DNA of 64,000 nt from Cladopsammia gracilis. Taxonomy: Eukaryota; Cnidaria; Anthozoa; Scleractinia; Dendrophylliidae. The notes beneath the pieces are model-generated. The model saw nothing but the letters and a program-made list of their open reading frames with translations. It was not told the origin of the DNA and did not search any database. Of this stretch, positions 51,658-63,469 are shown piece after piece; within the stretch, counting starts at the first letter, position 1; each line of letters opens with the position of its first letter. The position numbers were made by a program, and so were the translations under genes. The stretch covers positions 528,001-592,000 of the forward strand of contig JAJGOT010000477.1 of NCBI GenBank assembly GCA_022457155.1, written 5' to 3'.

Positions 51658-54600
51658 TTGTCAGCGATGCCGGGAGGCGAGGAATCGAGCGAATCGGGTA
51701 CGCCTAGTTCAAGTGGTTCGAGTACGGCGGTTATTTTGGATGTTGGAACTTTAGAACGGTTTAATCCAAAGGTTGAACCACACAGTTTGAATCAACGGTG
51801 GAAGAAATGGAAGAGAGCGTTTAATTTGTACGTTACCGGGAAAGGAGTACAGAATGACGGACAGAAGCGAGCTTTGTTTTTACATGTGGCCGGAATAGAT
51901 GTGCAGGAAATTTATTTTACGCTTGCCGGCGAGGGTGCGAGTTCCAGTTTTGCGGAAACAGTTAAAGTGTTGGATGACTATTTCATTCCAAAGGCAAATG
52001 TTCCTTTCGAGAGGCACCTGTTCAGGCAAATCGCGCAGGAAAGCGGAGAAACTGTCGATCAGTTCGTTTGTAGGCTTCGTCAACGTGCGACTAGTTGTGA
52101 ATTTGGCGAAAACGAAGATGACTACATCCGTGATCAAGTGATCGATAAATGTTATTCGAGTAAATTGCGTCGGAAATTCCTGGAGAAAGAGGGAGCAGTC
52201 ACATTGGAAGATTTGTTGAGAATTGCAAGATCACAAGAAGCAGTTGATCGCCAGTTGAAACAATACAGTGCTGATCAGTTACAAGCGGGAAGTCCAGTGA
52301 ACAGCCAAGGTCAACAGGGCCAAGGTCAAGTGAGTGATCAGTTAAATGCAGTGGGTGCAGGCAAGTCTGATGCAATTGCTGGTTCCAGGAAAAAGAAGAC
52401 ATGCTTCAGTTGCGGGCAAGAAGGACATTTCAGTGGAGACAGAAAGTGTCCGGCTCGTGACCGAGTTTGCAGAGGTTGTGGAGGCATTGGGCACTTTAAG
52501 GTCAAGTGTCCTCGAGGCCAGCAACGCAATACGCCTGAACCAGGGTCCAAAGTCGGCAGGGGCAGACGAGGTGGTGGACGTGGACGCGCGCGGGGACGCG
52601 GGAGGCCTCGCGAGATGAATCTTGTCACAGAAGGCCAGGATGCAGAACCTCCTCGAGGAGCTCAAGGTCCCAACTATGCGTTTGTGGTGGAAGACGGGAG
52701 GCAAAACTGTGGTGTGGTGACTTTAGTCGTCGGAGGTGTGGTGTTGTCTGATGTGCTTATCGATTCTGGAGCTACGTGTAATGTGATTGGTCAACAGACC
52801 TGGGAGATGCTTAAACTGAACGGAATCAGATGCGAGTCACGCAAATCAGCTAGAGAGCTCTTTGCATATGGGGGAACAGAACCTTTACCAACTCTTGGAA
52901 CTTTTACTGCAGATGTGATGCTGACTGAGAGCAATGCCCATTGTAAAGCAGACTTTGTGGTTGTCAAGGGCAACGGACGAACGCTGCTGGGCCGAGAAAC
53001 CGCTGAGACACTCAATCTCCTACGCGTTGGTCCTTCACAAGCAAACAGTGTAACTGCTGGTCAGCTGGAGAGCGATATCCGAGAGAAATACAAGGACTTG
53101 TTTGAGGGTGTCGGCTTGCTTAAAGGGGTAGAGCTCAAACTTCACATCGACGAATCAGTAAAGCCTGTTACCCAGCCAGTGCGGAGAACGCCCTTCGGGT
53201 TAAGAGAGAAAGTGGAAAAGAAGCTAGACGAGCTCCTTGACCAGGACATAATAGAGGAAGTGCCAGAGGGTCCTTCAAGTTGGATTTCGCCTTTGGTAGT
53301 GATCCCGAAACCCGATGGAGACGTAAGGGTATGTGTAGACATGCGCCGTGCGAATGAGGCAATAATCCGCGAGAGATTCCCAATTCCCACTGTGGAGGAA
53401 ATTTTGTATGACTTAAATGGCAGCACGGTGTTCAGCAAGATTGACCTCAGATGGGGATTCCATCAGATTATGCTCAGCGAAGAAAGCAGATACATCACTA
53501 CGTTTGTCACGCACCGAGGCTTGTATCGGTATAAACGTCTGATGTTTGGAGTGACGTCAGCGCCAGAAAAGTATCAGCGAATTATCAGGGATGTGTTGAG
53601 AGGTTGCGCTGGTGTAGCGAACATTGCAGATGATCTCATTATTCATGGCAAAGATGTAGCCGAGCATGACCGATGTCTTTTTGCGGTGTTGGACAGGTTG
53701 AAAGAAGTGGGGTTGACGGTGAATGGAGAAAAGTGCGAATTTCGGTTGCCAAAGCTCACGTTCTTCGGTCATGAACTGACCAGCGATGGCATAAACCCAA
53801 GTGAAGAGAAAGTGGCTGCGATCAGAGATGCACGGCCTCCGAAAGATGCGTCTGAAGTACGTTCATTCATGGGTCTGGTCCAGTACTCTGCGAAGTTCAT
53901 GCCGGATGTTGCTTCTGTTGCTAAGCCAATTCAAGAGTTGACAAGAAAAGGTGTTACCTTCAAATGGGGCGAGGAACAGCAGACAGCTTTCCAAGATCTG
54001 AAGAATTTAATTACACAGGCGGAGACACTGGCCTATTTCAGAGCTGACTGCAGGGCGAGAATCATTGCAGACGCGTCCCCCAGTTGGTTTGGGTGCCGTT
54101 CTTACTCAACAGCAAGGAGGAACGTGGAGAGTTATCTCGTATGCTTCGAGGAGTTTGACTGACGTGGAGAGGCGTTACAGCCAAACGGAGAAGGAGGCTT
54201 TGGCTCTGGTCTGGGCGTGTGAGCGGTTCGGAATGTACGTGTCAGGGCTGAGCTTTGAGCTGGAGACCGACCACAAGCCCCTGGAACGCATCTATTCACG
54301 CACGTCAAAGCCTTGCGCTCGAATTGAGAGGTGGGTGCTGCGCTTACAGGGGTACGATTTTAAAGTGGTGTACCGGCCTGGGAAAACGAACATTGCTGAT
54401 GCTTTGTCTCGGTTAAACGCTGTTGAGCAGGTGGACCATGGTGAGGAGTATGATTTTGTCAGAGCTGTGGTGGAGAGTTGTGTGCCTGTTGCTTTGTCAC
54501 CCAACGAAATTGAAGAGGCGTCTTACAGTGATGAGGAACTGTCTTTAGTGAAGAACTGTGTTAAGTCTGGCAGCTGGGATCGTTGTACACTCACTTCATA

Positions 54601-55870
54601 TGTGCAAGTCAAGGATGAACTGTGTACCTATGGCGAGCTTTTGCTTCGTGGCACAAGGATAGTGGTTCCCAAGGTCTTGCGAGACAAGGTGGTGGGATTG
54701 GCACACGAAGGGCACCAGGGTATCGTGAAAACCAAATACCGATTGCGCAGTAAAGTCTGGTGGCCGGGAATGGACAAAGATGTGGAGAAGGTGTGCAAGG
54801 CGTGCCATGGCTGTCAAGTCACTTCAAGTTACGATCCACCTGATCCAATGTCTCGTGTGTTACCCCCAAGTGCTCCTTGGCAAGATTGCAGTGCAGATCT
54901 GTTAGGACCTCTACCCACAGGGGAAAGCATTTTGGTGGTCGTCGATTACTTTAGCAGATTTTTGGAGGTTGCTGTTCTGAGGTCTACCACAAGTGCCAAG
55001 ATCATCGAGGCTATGACTCCTATGTTCGCCCGGTTTGGTGTACCTTACTCTTTGAGGACAGACAATGGTCCCCAGTTCGCGTCCGAGGAGTTTCGGTCAT
55101 TTCTACAAACCAATGGTATTGAACACCGACGGACGACACCATTGTGGCCTCAGGCGAATGGCGAGGTCGAACGCCAGAATCGTTCCTTGCTCAAATGTCT
55201 TCAGATCGCGAATCTGGAAGGAAAGAATTGGAGGATCGAGTTAGTTACTTGGTTGGCAGCCTACAGGTCCACTCCACAGGCAACCACAGGTGCCACGCCA
55301 TATTTCTTGATGTTTGGGCGTGAGATGAGGTCGAAGTTGCCGGAGTTGAGAAGAGAGACCGTTGCAGTGCCATTGGAAGAAGTTCGTGATCGAGATTGGT
55401 CCAACAAGCTGAAAGGCAAGTTGTATGCAGATTCAAGAAGAGGTGCCGCACCCAAGTCCATACGTGTCGGTGACACAGTTTTGCTGAAAGCAGAAAAGTC
55501 AAACAAGTTTTCAACCAACTTCCGTCCGGATCCTTTTAAGGTGGTTGAAAAGGCAGGAAGTGAGGTGACAGTCCGAAGCGGTGCTGGAGTCGAGTTCAAA
55601 CGTAACAGTGTTTTTGTAAAGAAGTATAACGACCCGAGTGGTGTATCCAGAGAACTTACAGGTGGAAGGGATAGGGATGTCCAGCCAACCGGGTCAGAAT
55701 TTTCCGCAAGTAATCCAGTAGTTCCCGAGCCTGCTCTTCCCGAGAGTTCGTTTGAAGAAGGGGAAACGGAAGTGAACATTCCCGAGCCAGCGATTGTTCA
55801 AGAAGGATTACGGAGATCTTCACGTGTCGTCAGAAAGCCCGTACGCTTTCAAGACTATGTCCCACACTAG
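51658..55870 (+). pseudogene. Ty3/gypsy gag-pol with one frameshift
   Basis: A single polyprotein for a retrotransposon. Gag capsid-like region, residues about 30-230, then two zinc knuckles (CFSCGQEGHFSGDRKCP and CRGCGGIGHFKVKCP). Protease follows with LIDSGATCNVIG. RT has FSKIDLRWGFHQI, FGVTSAPEKYQR and a catalytic box NIADD in place of the usual YxDD. RNase H starts IIADAS. The integrase has the H..H...C..C zinc module (HEGHQG, CKACHGCQ) and the DDE core (SADLLG, RTDNGPQFAS, NGEVERQNRS). The frame changes once, at a C5 run in RNase H (54,078-54,082), so gag-PR-RT (834 aa) and RNH-IN (601 aa) are separate frames. Everything else is intact, suggesting a recent loss or a sequencing error. Confidence 0.95.
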
Positions 55871-55972
55871 GAGTGTATTGAAAGAACTTACAGGACTTAC
55901 TCCTGTCTGACTTTGAGAGACTTACTTGTTTATTTTGAACTTTGTTTTGTTTTGGACATTCGTAGTCAACTC

Positions 55973-55988
55973 TAAGGAAAGGAGAGAA
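55973..55988 (+). promoter_or_regulatory. Polypurine tract
   Basis: AAGGAAAGGAGAGAA lies directly before the 3' LTR and would prime plus-strand DNA synthesis. Confidence 0.85.
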
Positions 55989-56182
55989 TGTAGTGTCGAG
56001 CGAGAATTCACGTGTAATGTCGAGCGTGCGAGTTCAGCCAATCACGGTTAGGGCGTTGTTTAGAGTATATAAAAGCGAATGTAATGTATTCAAGGGTGTG
56101 TGAAAGTCAGTGGACTAACAGCCAGTTCAGGAATAAAGTGTGTGTTTCTTTCCAGTCGTTGTTTAAGCCGTACGTGTCTACA
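55989..56182 (+). repeat. 3' LTR of Ty3/gypsy element
   Basis: 194 bp and identical by eye to the 5' LTR. Followed by the duplicated ATTCC. Confidence 0.95.
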
Positions 56183-56187
56183 ATTCC

Positions 56188-56975
56188 GACGTGCGATCAA
56201 AAAATAGAACTCTCAAAAGAAGAAAGTATTTTCCTCTTTTCTTCAAACGAATAATTCATTGCAGTTTGCTCCCGATTTCTCAACTAAACGGCAAAAATCG
56301 CGTGGACAAAATAGCACTATTTTCTGAGAAACAACTGCGAACTATCGGTACGGATCCGCTCGTTTATCCAGTTGTTAGAGTTGTCAGTATATTAAATTTG
56401 TTATGCAGCGACCGTACACTGAAAGCGGGTATTTTACTTTTTATACAAAATGTTCACGTTACTTTATATAAAATCCCTTGGTCGTCTCTCTGTTCCCTAC
56501 TATACATGTACAGGCCGGGTTGAAGCTTTGAAGTCCTAAACTATAAATTGTGATTTTCTCGAGATACAAGGTGCCAGGGGAGAGTGAAAAAAATAACAAT
56601 ATAAAACTCTCAGATGATTGAAGAATCGCTCTCAAATTCAAATGGAACCGGAGAGAAAGTTAGAAATTACCGCTTGAATGAGTCTTCGAAAAATGAAAAC
56701 AATCTTTGTTGACAGCTCTGTTTAGTAATCACCGAAACTGCGAATCGCTCGCGGCGCCCGGTTTGCATGAAATGAGCGGCCGTCACGTTTACTTTGGATT
56801 GTTCAAAATTTCTTTACTACTGGCTTTGATTCTGGCCAACCCAGACGTTGTCATAAAATTTTCCAGCTTGATTTATACAAACGTGACAATTCTTCATTGT
56901 CATCATTTGAGTAATGAAGAATTTATGGATATCAAAGGTTCGCAACACATCACAGCTCAGAATTTGAACTGAGGT
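56188..56975. other. Remaining interior of the 49.8-57.1 kb TIR element
   Basis: No recognised coding sequence. Parts (for example ATAAATCAA near 56,870) are weakly inverted relative to 50,020, suggesting long degenerate TIR arms. Confidence 0.35.
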
Positions 56976-57099
56976 CAAGTATAATTATCCGCTATTTCAT
57001 TGTCTAGATCTTGACTTGTGATTGGCTAATTTCAATTTGTCTCAAAATTTGTCTGGGTGGCCTCGGTTCGTGTGGTCGCACTGTAAATCTTTTTAAAAA

Positions 57100-57660
57100 G
57101 TGTCAATGTCATTTATAACACAAACGTTTCGGGCTAAGCCCTTCTTCAGCGTGATTTAAAGATGTGTGCCACGACATTCCAGGAAGCTAATTTTGGTTAG
57201 CCGAATATATTGACCGTTAAATAGCCCATTTGCTGTAGTGCCAGCCTTGCATTCAGTTTTGCATAATTGATAGCGGTAAATAATTAACACCTATTCACCG
57301 AAGTGGAGGTGGCTGGTGGTATTTAGGTGAAAGCTTCCCAAATCAGGCAAAGAACCACAGCAACATTGAGTTAGAGCATTAAAAACATACCAGAACGGTA
57401 CTAGAAGCGAGGAAAATCCGATACCTTCTTGCTTGATTCCAAATGAGACCCAACAATTATCTTGGTCCGGAGAAGAACCTTCGTCCATTTCTACTGCGTA
57501 CTTTTAGACATTGACATTAATAATGAGCCGTGCGATTCCACAATCAGGAAAATATCCCAAACAAAATCAAGACAAATAGAGTATTTACAGGTGTGAACAA
57601 TTTGAGACATTTCGGGGCACTTAGCTCCCTAGGATTGAATGGATTGTAGAATGTGTTAAA
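57100..57660. repeat. PLE terminal fragment with hammerhead-like hairpin
   Basis: On the minus strand at 57,149-57,126: CTGAAGAAGGGCTTAGCCCGAAAC, a GGGC/GCCC stem between CUGAAGA and GAAAC. A GCTGTAGTGCCAGCCTTGCA block downstream reappears inverted at 59,860-59,890. Confidence 0.55.
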
Positions 57661-57730
57661 AACGTGAAAAAAAAAAGTAAAAATAAATGAAAAATTGTAA
57701 AACGTGTCATAGTCATTGAGTTCAACAAAA

Positions 57731-57753
57731 GTTTCGGGCATAGCCCTTCATCG
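57731..57753 (-). ncRNA. Hammerhead-like core, 5' terminus of the PLE
   Basis: The minus strand reads CGATGAAGGGCTATGCCCGAAAC: a GGGC/GCCC stem with a UAU loop and GAAAC. The first two core bases (CU) are changed, so activity is doubtful. Confidence 0.5.
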
Positions 57754-58562
57754 ATGTGACCGTTAAATGTTCACGCGAGAACTACGTAGTGCAATTTTAA
57801 AATTTGAAATTTGAAATTAGAGCGCGCGCACATGAGAAAAATGAAGGCGTACGGTACGCGGGTAGTTCACAAGAAATGGAAAGCATTGTTAAAGATCCAT
57901 TGTCACTTACCGTGATGCACCGCGCATTATTTATTTTGATTTGGATCCAGATAAATGCGATCTCTCGCGAAATAAAATTTTGGCCTCTCATCTCGGGGAA
58001 AAAATGAACACTGCGTTTGAAATTTCGTTCGTCATTAATTTTAAAATTTATTAGTCCCAAGAAGCGCTCCTGTATTTTGTCTGGGGCCGATCAACCCGCC
58101 TAGTGTAGCTCCAGTCACCGAGGTAGCTTCCTCCGCTTCAAAAGATCGCATCGAAAAAATTTTCACGTCAAGGGATGCGGAAAACCTACTAATTTTACCG
58201 AACTTTTAAGGTCGATGCCGCTTAAAACGAAACCTCCAGCGAGCCGACAAGTGTTTGTATTTTGTGTTCTGTTCTGTCGGCGTACCTGATTTTCGTCGGG
58301 CATAATTAGTGAGCTCTGTTTTACTCTTATGGTACGCACTGATTTACGGCAGAGCTGTTCCTCGGGAGATTATCATTGTGCTAGAGCAGTTATTCACGAA
58401 CTTAATTCTATAATCTTCATAGAAATTAAGTCTCTTAAAGAGAATACATTCAATACCCTATGTGACAGACAATTGGTCAAAAAGGCGGTCGTAAACAGAT
58501 AACACTGTACCTCGTAACCAAAAACTAATTGTCACCTTACCTGCTGACCTTGCTCTAACTGA

Positions 58563-58587
58563 GGGGGGGGGGGGGGGGGGGGGGGGG
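58563..58587. repeat. Poly(G) tract
   Basis: About 25 consecutive G bases just before the PLE coding region, a likely trouble spot for replication and assembly. Confidence 0.9.
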
Positions 58588-59738
58588 TCAACTGACGCTG
58601 AAAGATCGGTACTTGCTATTGGCAAAGGCCTCACGTTTGTTCCAGTTAAGAAAAAAAATGATGAGTACCAAGTCAGAGCTGATTTGTGAAAATTTCTTTC
58701 GTTGTCTTCGTTTAAAGGCTCATTTTCAAGATCACGCTCCTGATGACCATGAAACTAACACAGATCTGGATTGTTTCGCAAAATTTAATCCTAAAATCTC
58801 GACCTGAACTCGACTCCCCCTAAGGGTGAAATCTCATCCATCGACCATTACATCGATCGTTGTCGTCGTTCCATTAGTACACTTAACTTCAAGTCAACAA
58901 TGTCACACGATAACCTTCCACATGATGAGAGAGAGGAATCAAGAAATCTTTCTATTCGTACATATAGTGATCTGAAACTCGCAGACAAAGGTGGTGCCGT
59001 AGTTGTATGGTCACGTCCCTTATACAACCAACAGGCGAATCGCCAACTTTCTGATGGCCGTTTCTACGAGCGTCTTGAAAGCGATCCCATCAAAGAATAC
59101 TGAAAATACAAAAGAAAGTTTTAACTTAAAAGACCTTTGTAAGTCAGATGATCCTGCGGAACGAATTACCACCTTCTGGAAAAAAAAATGTGATGGTCAC
59201 TGCTTCCCGCAAGTCTCGCTTCTACATACTTCCCAAGATTCACAAACCTAACAACCCCGGACGACCCATCGTATCAGCACGCAACTGCCCCACTGAGAAC
59301 ATCGCCGCGTTCCTGGATGAAGTTATATCACCCCTTGTAACCGCTCTGCCTACTTATGTCAAAGACACTAACCACGCTTTAACGATTTTTGACTCCTTCG
59401 ATTTCAACGCTTCCAACCAAGATCAATGCTTCATCTTTACTATGGATATCAAGTCCTTGTACACTGTGATACCTAATGACTGCGGCTTGCAAGCTCTAAC
59501 TCGTTTTGATAAACGCGCTGTATTGAAACCACCAACGTCCACACTAACCCGCTTAGCTGAACTAGTACTCACGCTCGATGCGTTTTCCTTCAACAACGAG
59601 TATTACCGGCAAGTTGAATTGGTGGTGTTGCCATATGGGCAGCAAAATTGGGCCCTTATTACGCTTGCCTCTTTGTGGGCTATATTGAAGAGCTTATTTC
59701 GTCCCAATACAACTGCTTTACTCCACAGCTCCATAAGC

Positions 59739-59909
59739 AAATAGAAAAACATTTAAATGCAGAGGTCCACACGACACAGAAATTAAAATTGCTGGTATAG
59801 TTGTCGGATCTTCCTTGTGAAAGATCTCGTGCCAGGCGTCACTTGAATGTGAAAATACAAAACTGAATGCAAGGCTGGCACTACGGCAAAGGGCACACCC
59901 AGATTTATA
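59739..59909. mobile_element. 171-bp insert with 12-bp direct-repeat flanks
   Basis: AGCTCCATAAGC occurs at 59,727-59,738 and again at 59,910-59,921. The insert includes the CAAAACTGAATGCAAGGCTGGCAC block also found inverted at 57,220-57,245, so it is a mobile non-coding fragment, possibly PLE-derived. Confidence 0.6.
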
Positions 59910-60054
59910 AGCTCCATAAGCGTTACATTTACAATTACATTTACATGTATTAGGTCGGTAAAAACCATTAGGTTATCACACCAACCGTAAAAATAAAGAC
60001 AAACAAATAAATAAAAAGACAACTTTATTATACCTTATATCCCTACAGATATAT

Positions 60055-62008
60055 TGGCAAAAAAAAATACTAGATAATATGAGTAAAGTACAAAATATAA
60101 TGTCATTGCAAAAACAATTACACATCTATTAATTCTTTTGCTAATTCCAAAACATCATGAAAATATTTTGAAGATATATTAATAACGGAAACATCCTTCA
60201 TTGAGAACAAATACAGGAATAAAGACCCCTTATCAAATACACGAAAAACATCATTGACGCAATATAACTTTTGAAGAAAGTCCTTTCTCAAGTTGACAAA
60301 TTCATGGTTATTGCATTCAGTTATGTAATGTAGCTCATCGCCAATCCTGTTATCATTGCAAATAGTACAGATTCTAGAATCATAAGGTATCTTTTTGTAC
60401 CGCCCAGTTTCAACTGGCAACCTATGTGCCGAGATTCGCAATCGGGTAACAGCTTGTCGATGTTTTACATTAGAGATTCTACTTAAATACTTCTCAAAGC
60501 ACACATTAAATTTCACAAGTCCGAATGTCCGTAATTTACCCCGCTGTACTTCACGAGAGTCAGAATGCCCTCCAAAGACCTCATTTTCCCAAAAACTAGA
60601 GTACAGATCATATAACTTTGTTTTAATTACTTTTATAAACTGTCCTAATTGTTTTGAAGGGACACGGAGATTTGAAACATCGTCAAGACCACAGAACTTT
60701 AAGATATAATTCGCAAATGTAACACTTTGATTATTTGAATTAATACATATGCGTGAAGCCTTGCCAACAATAGTTTCACTAAGAAAGGGGTCATTCAAAC
60801 GTACCCAATATTTCACAATAAGAGTAGATACCTGTAAAATTAGAGGCACCCCACCTAACTCGGCATAAACAGCTAGATTTGATGCTTTAGAATGAACACC
60901 TAAAATACGTTTGCAAAATTTCAAATGGAGCTTTTCGGCAAGGATTATTGTTGAAAAAAGTTTCTTCTTAAAGATATCAAAACCAGAAATCTTACCAAGA
61001 GCATATACTCCCCAAATTTCACACCCATATAACAAAATCGGAATTACCATTGAGGAAAACAGTTTCAAAAGGACTTTTACTGACACATTGTCTATAGAGG
61101 AAAAACAATTAAAAAGACTATGGTAAGCACGCAAAGCTTTGCTATAAAGTAACTTTTGTGCAGTTTTAAAGCCACCTGAGCAATGAAACGTAATACCTAA
61201 ATACGTATATTCATCGACCCGTTCTAACATGTCATTACCGTAAAACCATTGACACAATATTAGTTTTTGTCTCTGTGAAGCTGTTGCAAAAACCAAAACC
61301 TTTGACTTTTTTAAATTAACTTTCAATTTCCATTTGGATGTATAAGACTCAAGTCTACGAAGACAGGTTTGCAAGCCAGTTGCAGATTCAGATAGAATAA
61401 CCAGGTCATCCGCATAAAGAAGAGAGCTCAGTTTGGTGTCTCCTAAATGAACATTGTCACAGCCATCATTAAAAATCTCAGGTATATCATTAATAAAAAC
61501 ATTAAAAAGCGAAGGACTAAGATTACAACCCTGCTTAACACCTATATCAGATTGGAAAAAATCAGTCACACCTTGACTAGTCTTTACCGCAATTTTAACA
61601 GACGAATACATACTTAATAACATACGCACAAATTTTTTACTACAACCATATCTTATCAACTTGAAAAACAGACCCTCTCTCCAAACACTATCGTAAGCTT
61701 TCCGGAAATCAACAAAACATGCAAATAAAGGCTTATGCTTTGAACGATACAAATCTATTAATGTCTTTAACACAAGCACATGATCAGCCGTCCTAAAATT
61801 TTGCCTGAAACCAATCTGAAACGAATTTAAAATATTGTTTTCATTCAAGAACTCGTTGAAACGATTATTCAGAATAAGCGTGAAAAATTTTCCTAAGCAA
61901 CTACTAATAGAGATGCCTCTATAATTACCAGGATCAGCCCTACACCCGGACTTATGAATAAATAAATGAATAAAAATAAATGAATAAAAATAAGTAAATG
62001 AATAAAAT
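60055..62008 (-). mobile_element. LINE insertion in the PLE with 10-bp duplication
   Basis: ACAGATATAT lies at 60,045-60,054 and 62,009-62,018. The insert carries an RT frame on the minus strand. An AATAAATG-type simple repeat lies at the upstream (high-coordinate) end, an unusual place for it. Confidence 0.8.
60118..61945 (-). CDS. Non-LTR retrotransposon reverse transcriptase, open but 5'-truncated
   Basis: About 608 uninterrupted codons of element sequence; the frame opens further upstream, into PLE sequence, at 62,079. Motifs in order: DPGNYRGISISSCLGKFF; motif A ACFVDFRKAYDSVWREGLF; IGVKQGCNLSPSLFNVFIND; catalytic LLYADDLVIL; LKVNLKKSKVLVF; a VDEYTYLGITFHCSG connector; and a C-terminal zinc-knuckle-like CTICNDNRIGDELHYITECN. 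It fits a LINE RT of the broad CR1/RTE/Jockey assemblage. The clade is not certain. The endonuclease is missing. Lack of any stop over the RT suggests a recent insertion. Confidence 0.85.
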
Positions 62009-63145
62009 ACAGATATATCAATCGGTGACATCGTAGGAGCAGCTTCTTGCGAACAATAGGATCTTGAAAACATTATCAATTACTTATCCAACTTCCATCC
62101 CGCTCTGCAATTTACCTCCTCCATTTCGCAATCCGAGCTTCTTTTCCTGGACATCCAACTTCGCATTTCTGGCAATAGGGTTGAAACATCCGTGCACTAC
62201 AAAGAAACCGACCCCCACAACTATCTTCACCACACCTCATCTCACCCCGTACACTGTAAGAACAGCAGCCCTTACAGCCAGTTCCTCCGCCTCCGCCGTC
62301 TCTGCTCTAACGATGATGACTTCATCCTACAATGCGATAAAATGAGCGCATTTTTTGAAAGCCGTGGTTACCCTTCCAATTTGTTGCGAAGTGATCGTGA
62401 AAGATTAATGCCTGTGAGCCGCGACAGCAAGCACTTAGAAGCGATTTGCGGAAATTGATGACAGAGTCCCCTGGTACTTACATGCCATCCCTTTAACTCC
62501 CGCGTTAAGAAAACTTTGCTGGACAATACATTTTGTCAAACGACCCTAACAAGAGAATTATTCTCAAAACCACGCGTTGTTGCCATCAGGCGTGACAGTA
62601 GCCTCAGAGATACCCTGGTGCGCAATTCTAACAAGTGCCACATTGATCAACCTGGTTCGTTCGCATGTCAGCATCTACGGTGTCGCACTTGCAAACACAT
62701 CACTTCAGACATCCATGTACGCAGCCCTAAATGTTCTAGCACTTATTCCTCAACACTTCACTTGCAGAACAGAAAACCTGGTGTACGTTGTCCTCTTCGT
62801 TGCCCTCTTCTATAGATCGGGGAAACTAGTCGAAGTCTTCGTGAACGTTTCGGCAAACACCTTAGAAGCGTTCAAAAAAACACTGATCTGGTCTTCCTGT
62901 GGCCGAACATTTCAATACTGACGGCCATACATTAGATGACATCTTCATCAGGGGTTTGCGACTTTGCCGAGGTTCCAGTCACATAAGCACCTCGAAATGA
63001 AAAACATTTTTAGACTCGGCACCATGCAACCTTTGGACCTTAACAATTCTTTCCATTTCTTGTGAACTGCGTGCGTACACCTTCATTTTTCTCATATGCA
63101 CGCGCTTTAATTTCAAATTTCAAATTTTTAAGATTCTACTACTTA

Positions 63146-63345
63146 AGGTGATGTTACACGGAACGATTCGCAACGACGATTTTTAGCACAACAATGTTGC
63201 GCTAAAAGTTGATGCCGTGTAACATGGGGGCGCGGACGATTTTCTTTGCAAGTTTTGTGTTGCAAGTTTTTGAATCAGCAACTTTGAGAGCAACATTGTT
63301 GAGCTAAAAAAACGTCGTTGCAAATCGTCCCGTGTAACATCACCT
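63146..63345. mobile_element. 200-bp Harbinger-type MITE
   Basis: Ends AGGTGATGTTACACGG and CCGTGTAACATCACCT are exact inverted repeats, flanked by TTA on both sides (63,143-63,145; 63,346-63,348). Internally, AACGACG / CGTCGTT and AGCACAACAATGTTG-type words are also mirrored. Confidence 0.85.
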
Positions 63346-63372
63346 TTAGTTCGTGAACATTTAACAGTCACA

Positions 63373-63396
63373 CTGATGAAGGGCTATGCTCGAAAC
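63373..63396 (+). ncRNA. Hammerhead ribozyme-like core, 3' terminus of the PLE
   Basis: CTGATGA, then a GGGC/GCTC stem with a TAT loop, then GAAAC: the intact consensus core. It is the best-preserved of the pair flanking this PLE. Confidence 0.6.
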
Positions 63397-63469
63397 TTTT
63401 GTTGAACTCAATGACTATGACACTTTTTACACTTTTTAATTTATTTTTATTATTTTTTTTACGTTTATA

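Larger units (their letters stand above)
49813..57092. mobile_element. TIR element (TTTACAGTGCGACCACACGA) hosting two younger insertions
   Basis: About 115-bp inverted ends: 49,813-49,935 and 56,980-57,092, both with ACAGTGCGACCACACGAACC and a GATCTAGACAAT block. TTAA lies at both outer edges (49,809-49,812; 57,093-57,096), which would fit a piggyBac-like duplication, although the TIR itself does not look like piggyBac. Removing the Mutator-like MITE and gypsy element leaves about 1.5 kb of non-coding sequence. Confidence 0.65.
58600..62935 (+). pseudogene. PLE reverse transcriptase-GIY-YIG protein, broken and interrupted
   Basis: Pieces in order: 58,613-58,807 (STKSELICENFFRCLRLKAH); 58,900-59,103 (LKLADKGGAVVVW); 59,148-59,744 with RT motifs FYILPKIHKPNNPGRPIVSA and FTMDIKSLYTVIP. 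After the insertions come a YIN/RDIVGAAS-type catalytic region at about 62,012, the palm/thumb continuation (FLDIQLRISGNRVE, about 62,140), 62,341-62,457 (FFESRGYPSNLL) and a C-rich linker (62,641-62,700, CHIDQ...CRTCKHI). Only a trace of the nuclease tail follows. Many stops and frameshifts. PLE RTs prime at nicked or exposed 3' ends. Confidence 0.8.

Noticed and set aside
52338..52704. Arg/Pro-rich minus-strand frames within the gypsy gag region
   Set aside because: Shadow frames of the intact plus-strand gag with zinc knuckles.
49813..57092. Calling the outer TIR element a piggyBac or hAT transposon
   Set aside because: TTAA at the edges suggests piggyBac and the CAGTG word suggests hAT, but neither TIR nor duplication fits fully and no transposase is present.
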